A stretch of 64,000 nucleotides of DNA from Gudongella sp049310905 (GTDB taxonomy: Bacteria > Bacillota > Clostridia > Tissierellales > Tissierellaceae): NCBI RefSeq assembly GCF_049310905.1, contig NZ_JBMEMN010000012.1, positions 1 through 64,000 of the forward strand, given 5' to 3'. The notes under the pieces were generated by a model. The model made no database searches. It was not told where the DNA came from and worked only from the letters and a program-made list of their open reading frames with translations. The translations under genes and the position numbers were made by a program. Of the stretch, positions 60,358 to 64,000 are shown piece after piece (position 1 is the first letter of the stretch; each line of letters begins with the position of its first letter).

Positions 60358-61494
60358 TTGATAGTTGAAGGAATAAGACTGATAAATTTTAGAAATTACA
60401 ATAATGTAGGTGTAAGCTTCAATCCTGGAATTAATATTCTTGTGGGAAAAAACGCCCAGGGAAAGACAAATCTTCTTGAGGCTATTTATCTGTGCTCAAC
60501 TGGCAGATCCTTCAGAACCAACAGGGACAAGGAAATAATTAACTTTCAAAAGGATGAGGCATATATTGGAACTCAATTAAAAATTGGTGAAAGAGACAAG
60601 TTGACTGAGATTAAACTTGAGAGAAACAAGCCCAAGAGGATAAAGGTAAATAAAACTGAACTTAAGAATTACAAGGAGCTTGACACAGGTCTTAAAGTAG
60701 TTCTTTTTTCACCGGAGGACTTAAAGCTTATAAAAGAAGGACCTAGTAACAGAAGAACTTATCTGGATGCTAGCATATCCCAGATAAAGCCTCTTTATCA
60801 TTACAATCTCAGAAGATACTACAAAATTCTTCTTCAGAGAAATAATCTTATAAAATCCTACAGATTCAAAGGAGATATGGCAGGTCTTCTGGATGTATTT
60901 GATATTCAGCTAGCCAAATCCGGAGCTTTGATAATGCTTGAGAGGGATAATTATGTTAAACGACTCTTGAAGGAATCAAGTGAAATTCACAACATGTTGA
61001 CAGCTGGAAAAGAAAAGCTTGATATTAAATATATTTCAAGTGTTCCCTGTGGAGATACATTAAGTGAGGTAGAGGGAATTCTGGCTGAGTCATTAAGAAA
61101 AAACAGAGATAAGGATATTGAAGTTCGTACTACTGAGATTGGCCCACACAGGGATGATTTTGGTATAATGATAAATAACAATGATTCAAAAACATATGCA
61201 TCACAAGGACAGCAAAGATCACTGGTACTTACACTTAAGCTGTCAGAGGTTGAGATACTTATGAAAGATACAGGGTATTATCCCGTTCTTCTTCTTGATG
61301 ATGTATACTCTGAGCTGGATGAGGAAAGAAGAAAGTATCTCACAAAATTGTTCAGCAAAATGCAAACCTTTATCACCACAACAGATGCTGTTGAGATAGA
61401 TGGTCTTGAGAGTTACAATAAAGAGTATTTTTATGTACAGGAAGGATGTCTGTATAAAGGAATTAAAACTTGGAGGGAAGTAAATGGCCAATGA
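60358..61494 (+). CDS. recF: DNA replication and repair protein RecF
   Basis: A 378-residue SMC-like ATPase. Walker A GKNAQGKTNLLE (about 34-45), the signature SQGQQRSLVL and Walker B LLLDDVYSELD are all present. It loads RecA at gapped DNA. Translation starts at TTG 60358 after GGGGAGTG, giving the family-standard MIVEGIRLINFRNY start. Its end overlaps gyrB by 11 bases. No RemB-like gene lies between them, unlike in Bacillus. Confidence 0.95.
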   Translation: MIVEGIRLINFRNYNNVGVSFNPGINILVGKNAQGKTNLLEAIYLCSTGRSFRTNRDKEIINFQKDEAYIGTQLKIGERDKLTEIKLERNKPKRIKVNKTELKNYKELDTGLKVVLFSPEDLKLIKEGPSNRRTYLDASISQIKPLYHYNLRRYYKILLQRNNLIKSYRFKGDMAGLLDVFDIQLAKSGALIMLERDNYVKRLLKESSEIHNMLTAGKEKLDIKYISSVPCGDTLSEVEGILAESLRKNRDKDIEVRTTEIGPHRDDFGIMINNNDSKTYASQGQQRSLVLTLKLSEVEILMKDTGYYPVLLLDDVYSELDEERRKYLTKLFSKMQTFITTTDAVEIDGLESYNKEYFYVQEGCLYKGIKTWREVNGQ

Positions 61495-63406
61495 TATTAA
61501 TGTAAATGAAAACGGCAGGCAATATACTGCCAATGAAATACAGGTACTTACGGGTCTTGAACCAGTAAGAAAAAGACCTGGTATGTATATAGGCAGCACA
61601 GGACCAAAAGGTCTGCACCATCTTGTATACGAGGTGGTTGACAATAGTATAGACGAGGCTCTAGCTGGTATTTGCGATACCATAGGTGTAACCATACTTG
61701 AAGATAATTCAGTAATGGTTGAGGATAATGGTAGCGGTATACCTGTTGAAACCCATCCTCAAACTGGAAAATCGACGGTTGAGACTGTACTTACAATCCT
61801 GCATGCTGGAGGAAAATTCAATAACTCTGCATACAAGGTATCTGGAGGTTTGCACGGAGTAGGTGTATCCGTAGTAAATGCACTTTCAGAATGGTTGATT
61901 GCAAGAGTTAAAAGAGATGGAAAAGAGTATGAGCAAACTTTCCAAAGAGGAGAACCTGATGGAGATATCAGGTGCATAGGTGAAGCAGATACAACAGGAA
62001 CCTTGATTCACTTCATGCCTGACGACCAGATATTTGAAACCGTTGAGGTAGTTTTTGATACTCTTGAACACAGATTCAGGGAAATGGCTTTTCTAAATAA
62101 AGGAATTAAGATAAGCCTGGAGGACAAAAGATCAGGTGCAAAAAAGGAATTCCATTATACAGGTGGAATCAAATCATTTGTTGAATATATAAACAAAAAT
62201 AAGACTGCAATTCACAAGCAGGTCATATATTTCGAAGCTGAGAAGGACTTCACAACTGTTGAACTGGCAGTTCAATATACAGACACTTATTCTGAAAATG
62301 TCTTTACTTTTGCAAATAACATTGGTACTGCTGAGGGTGGAACACATCTTTCAGGACTTAGAACAGCACTTACAAGGTGCGTAAATGACTACGCAAGAAG
62401 ATATAATTTTCTAAAAGACAAGGATGACAATCTTTCAGGTGAAGATATAAGGGAAGGCATGACTGCAATTCTTTCAGTTAAGCTACCAGAACCACAGTTT
62501 GAAGGACAGACAAAAGGAAAACTTGGAAACAGTGAAACAAGAGGAATTGTTGAATCATTGACCTACGACTTTCTGAATGATTACCTTGAGGAAAACCCCA
62601 AGACGTCCAAGGTTATACTTGATAAGGCAATCAGTTCAAAAAGAGCAAGGGAAGCAGCCAGAAAAGCAAGAGACCTTACCAGAAAGAGAAGCATATTTGA
62701 CAATACGACCCTTCCTGGAAAGCTTGCAGACTGTCAGTCCAGTGATGTCAATGAAACAGAACTCTATATAGTCGAGGGAGATTCAGCGGGTGGTAGTGCA
62801 AAACAGGGACGAGATAAAAAATTCCAGGCAATACTTCCATTAAGAGGTAAGATTATGAATGTCGAAAAGGCAAGACTGGATAAAATTCTCGGATACAATG
62901 AAATAAAATCAATGATTACAGCCTTTGGAGCTGGAATAGGTGAAGATTTCGATATAAAGAAACTTAGATATGGAAAGATCATAATAATGACCGATGCCGA
63001 CGTTGACGGTGCACATATTGCAACCCTTCTTCTTACATTCTTCTACAGATATATGAGGGGCTTGATCGACAATGGAAATATTTATATAGCTCAGCCACCA
63101 CTTTACAAGGTTTCAAAAGCCAGAAAAGAATACTACTGTTACACAGAAAAAGAGCTGGATGTAATTCTCGAAGAAATTGGAAGATCCAACTATAACATAC
63201 AAAGATACAAAGGTCTTGGAGAGATGAATGCAGAGCAGTTATATGACACTACAATGGACCCTGATACAAGGATATTGATTAAGGTTAATGTAGATGATGC
63301 AGTAGCGGCAGATGAGATATTTACAACTCTTATGGGCGACAAGGTTGAACCAAGAAGAGAATTTATAGAAGAGAATGCTAAGTATGTTAAGAATCTTGAC
63401 ATCTAG
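61484..63406 (+). CDS. gyrB: DNA gyrase subunit B
   Basis: A 640-residue gyrase B, full length for Gram-positives. GHKL ATPase parts are VEDNGSGIPVE and GGLHGVGVSVVNALS; the TOPRIM domain has EGDSAGGSAKQGRD and DADVDGAHIATLLL; the tail ends with QRYKGLGEMNAEQLYDTTMD. With GyrA it introduces negative supercoils. ATG 61484 follows GGAGGGAAG, overlapping the recF end. Confidence 0.97.
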   Translation: MANDINVNENGRQYTANEIQVLTGLEPVRKRPGMYIGSTGPKGLHHLVYEVVDNSIDEALAGICDTIGVTILEDNSVMVEDNGSGIPVETHPQTGKSTVETVLTILHAGGKFNNSAYKVSGGLHGVGVSVVNALSEWLIARVKRDGKEYEQTFQRGEPDGDIRCIGEADTTGTLIHFMPDDQIFETVEVVFDTLEHRFREMAFLNKGIKISLEDKRSGAKKEFHYTGGIKSFVEYINKNKTAIHKQVIYFEAEKDFTTVELAVQYTDTYSENVFTFANNIGTAEGGTHLSGLRTALTRCVNDYARRYNFLKDKDDNLSGEDIREGMTAILSVKLPEPQFEGQTKGKLGNSETRGIVESLTYDFLNDYLEENPKTSKVILDKAISSKRAREAARKARDLTRKRSIFDNTTLPGKLADCQSSDVNETELYIVEGDSAGGSAKQGRDKKFQAILPLRGKIMNVEKARLDKILGYNEIKSMITAFGAGIGEDFDIKKLRYGKIIIMTDADVDGAHIATLLLTFFYRYMRGLIDNGNIYIAQPPLYKVSKARKEYYCYTEKELDVILEEIGRSNYNIQRYKGLGEMNAEQLYDTTMDPDTRILIKVNVDDAVAADEIFTTLMGDKVEPRREFIEENAKYVKNLDI

Positions 63407-63415
63407 GAGGAGAAA

Positions 63416-64000
63416 ATGGAAAACGAAAACGTAAGAGATAAGTTGATTGATGTAAATATTGAAGATAAAATGAAAAGCTCTTATCTGGATTATGCCATGA
63501 GTGTAATAGTAAGTCGTGCTCTCCCTGATGTAAGAGATGGACTTAAACCTGTACACAGAAGAATCCTATATGCAATGGATGAACTTGGTATGACACCTGA
63601 CAAGCAGTACAGAAAGTCTGCCAGGGTTGTCGGAGATGTACTTGGTAAGTATCACCCACACGGTGATAGTTCTGTATACGGAGCAATGGTTAGACTAGCA
63701 CAGGACTTTAATACCAGATATCTACTTGTAGATGGTCATGGAAACTTCGGTAGTGTTGACGGCGACAGTGCAGCAGCAATGCGTTATACTGAGTCAAAAA
63801 TGACTAAGATTGCAACAGAGATGCTAAGGGATATCGGTAAGGAAACGGTAGATTACAGACCAAACTTTGATGAGACGCTTAAAGAACCAGTGGTTTTGCC
63901 AAGCAGATTTCCAAATCTCCTTGTAAACGGTTCTTCAGGAATAGCCGTAGGAATGGCCACCAATATTCCTCCCCACAACCTTAGAGAGGTTATTGAAGGA
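63416..64000 (+). CDS. gyrA: DNA gyrase subunit A (5' part, cut by window end)
   Basis: The first 195 residues of GyrA are present; the frame runs off the window. The quinolone region reads HPHGDSSVYGAMVRLAQ, with Ser85 (E. coli Ser83) and Gly89 at the place of E. coli Asp87. The DNA-cutting Tyr124 is in AAAMRYTESK. AGGAGG precedes ATG 63416, nine bases after gyrB, so both are cotranslated. Confidence 0.97.
   Translation, partial: MENENVRDKLIDVNIEDKMKSSYLDYAMSVIVSRALPDVRDGLKPVHRRILYAMDELGMTPDKQYRKSARVVGDVLGKYHPHGDSSVYGAMVRLAQDFNTRYLLVDGHGNFGSVDGDSAAAMRYTESKMTKIATEMLRDIGKETVDYRPNFDETLKEPVVLPSRFPNLLVNGSSGIAVGMATNIPPHNLREVIEG

Noticed and set aside
1..64000. tRNA, rRNA, CRISPR arrays, prophage and defence genes
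   Set aside because: No cloverleaf with CCA end, rRNA stretch, spaced repeats, phage structural genes or known defence domains were seen by eye.

Overview
This 64-kb window comes from a chromosome of a low-GC Firmicute, most likely a strictly or mainly anaerobic member of the Clostridia (Tissierellia-like). The evidence is the AT-rich sequence, strong AGGAGG-type ribosome binding sites, a WalRK operon with yycH/yycI/yycJ, and the classical origin order rpmH - oriC - dnaA - dnaN - S4 protein - recF - gyrB - gyrA. No rRNA, tRNA or CRISPR was seen. The genus is an inference; no marker in the window fixes it.

Layout. (1) 1-15.9 kb is an accessory region of short transcription units. It holds the 5' end of a group IIC intron at the left edge, an aldehyde dehydrogenase, a DUF4932 lipoprotein, a TetR/alpha-beta hydrolase operon with a clear promoter and twin operators, a P-loop kinase-like protein, a Nif3-like protein, a penicillin-binding-protein-like serine hydrolase, a second TetR operon, a GrpB-like protein, a ketopantoate-reductase-like protein, three GNAT acetyltransferases and a methyltransferase. 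A few REP-like palindromes lie between genes. (2) 15.9-25.4 kb is the cell-wall control locus on the minus strand: walR-walK-(168-aa exported protein)-yycH-yycI-yycJ-htrA-surE-tpx, followed by rlmH. A sequence matching the WalR box overlaps an internal promoter after walK. (3) 25.6-28.3 kb holds a P-type Ca2+-ATPase, divergent from walR. (4) 28.3-42.4 kb is a purine/allantoate catabolic island: a PucG-like ureidoglycine transaminase, a dicarboxylate-type symporter, AllC, a small cupin, AllE, a PucR-family regulator, a carbamate kinase (AllK), the oxamate carbamoyltransferase set AllH-AllG-AllF (DUF2877, DUF1116, FdrA), and a divergent lactate-permease-family transporter.

(5) 42.5-48.7 kb holds a LysM-G5-M23 cell-wall hydrolase with a WalR-like box at its promoter, a lipid kinase, a DUF4446 protein, a cysteine-desulfurase-like enzyme, a cyclodeaminase-family protein and a PhzF-family protein. 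(6) 48.7-57 kb is the canonical origin-left arm on the minus strand: parB, parA, rsmG, mnmG, mnmE, khpB/jag, yidC, yidD, rnpA, rpmH, with three parS sites. (7) 57.0-64 kb is the bipartite oriC with DnaA boxes on both sides of dnaA, then dnaN, yaaA, recF, gyrB and the start of gyrA on the plus strand.

The most unusual part is the catabolic island. It joins the Bacillus-type PucG step, which can make oxalurate directly from ureidoglycine and glyoxylate, to the E. coli-type anaerobic end (AllFGH plus AllK), which turns oxalurate into oxamate and ATP. There is no ureidoglycolate dehydrogenase (AllD) and no allantoinase (AllB) in the window. The neighbouring lactate-permease homologue is a candidate oxamate transporter because oxamate resembles pyruvate and lactate. 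The second strong signal is the pair of WalR-like boxes, one placed as for activation inside the wal operon and one placed as for repression in front of the LysM-M23 hydrolase.
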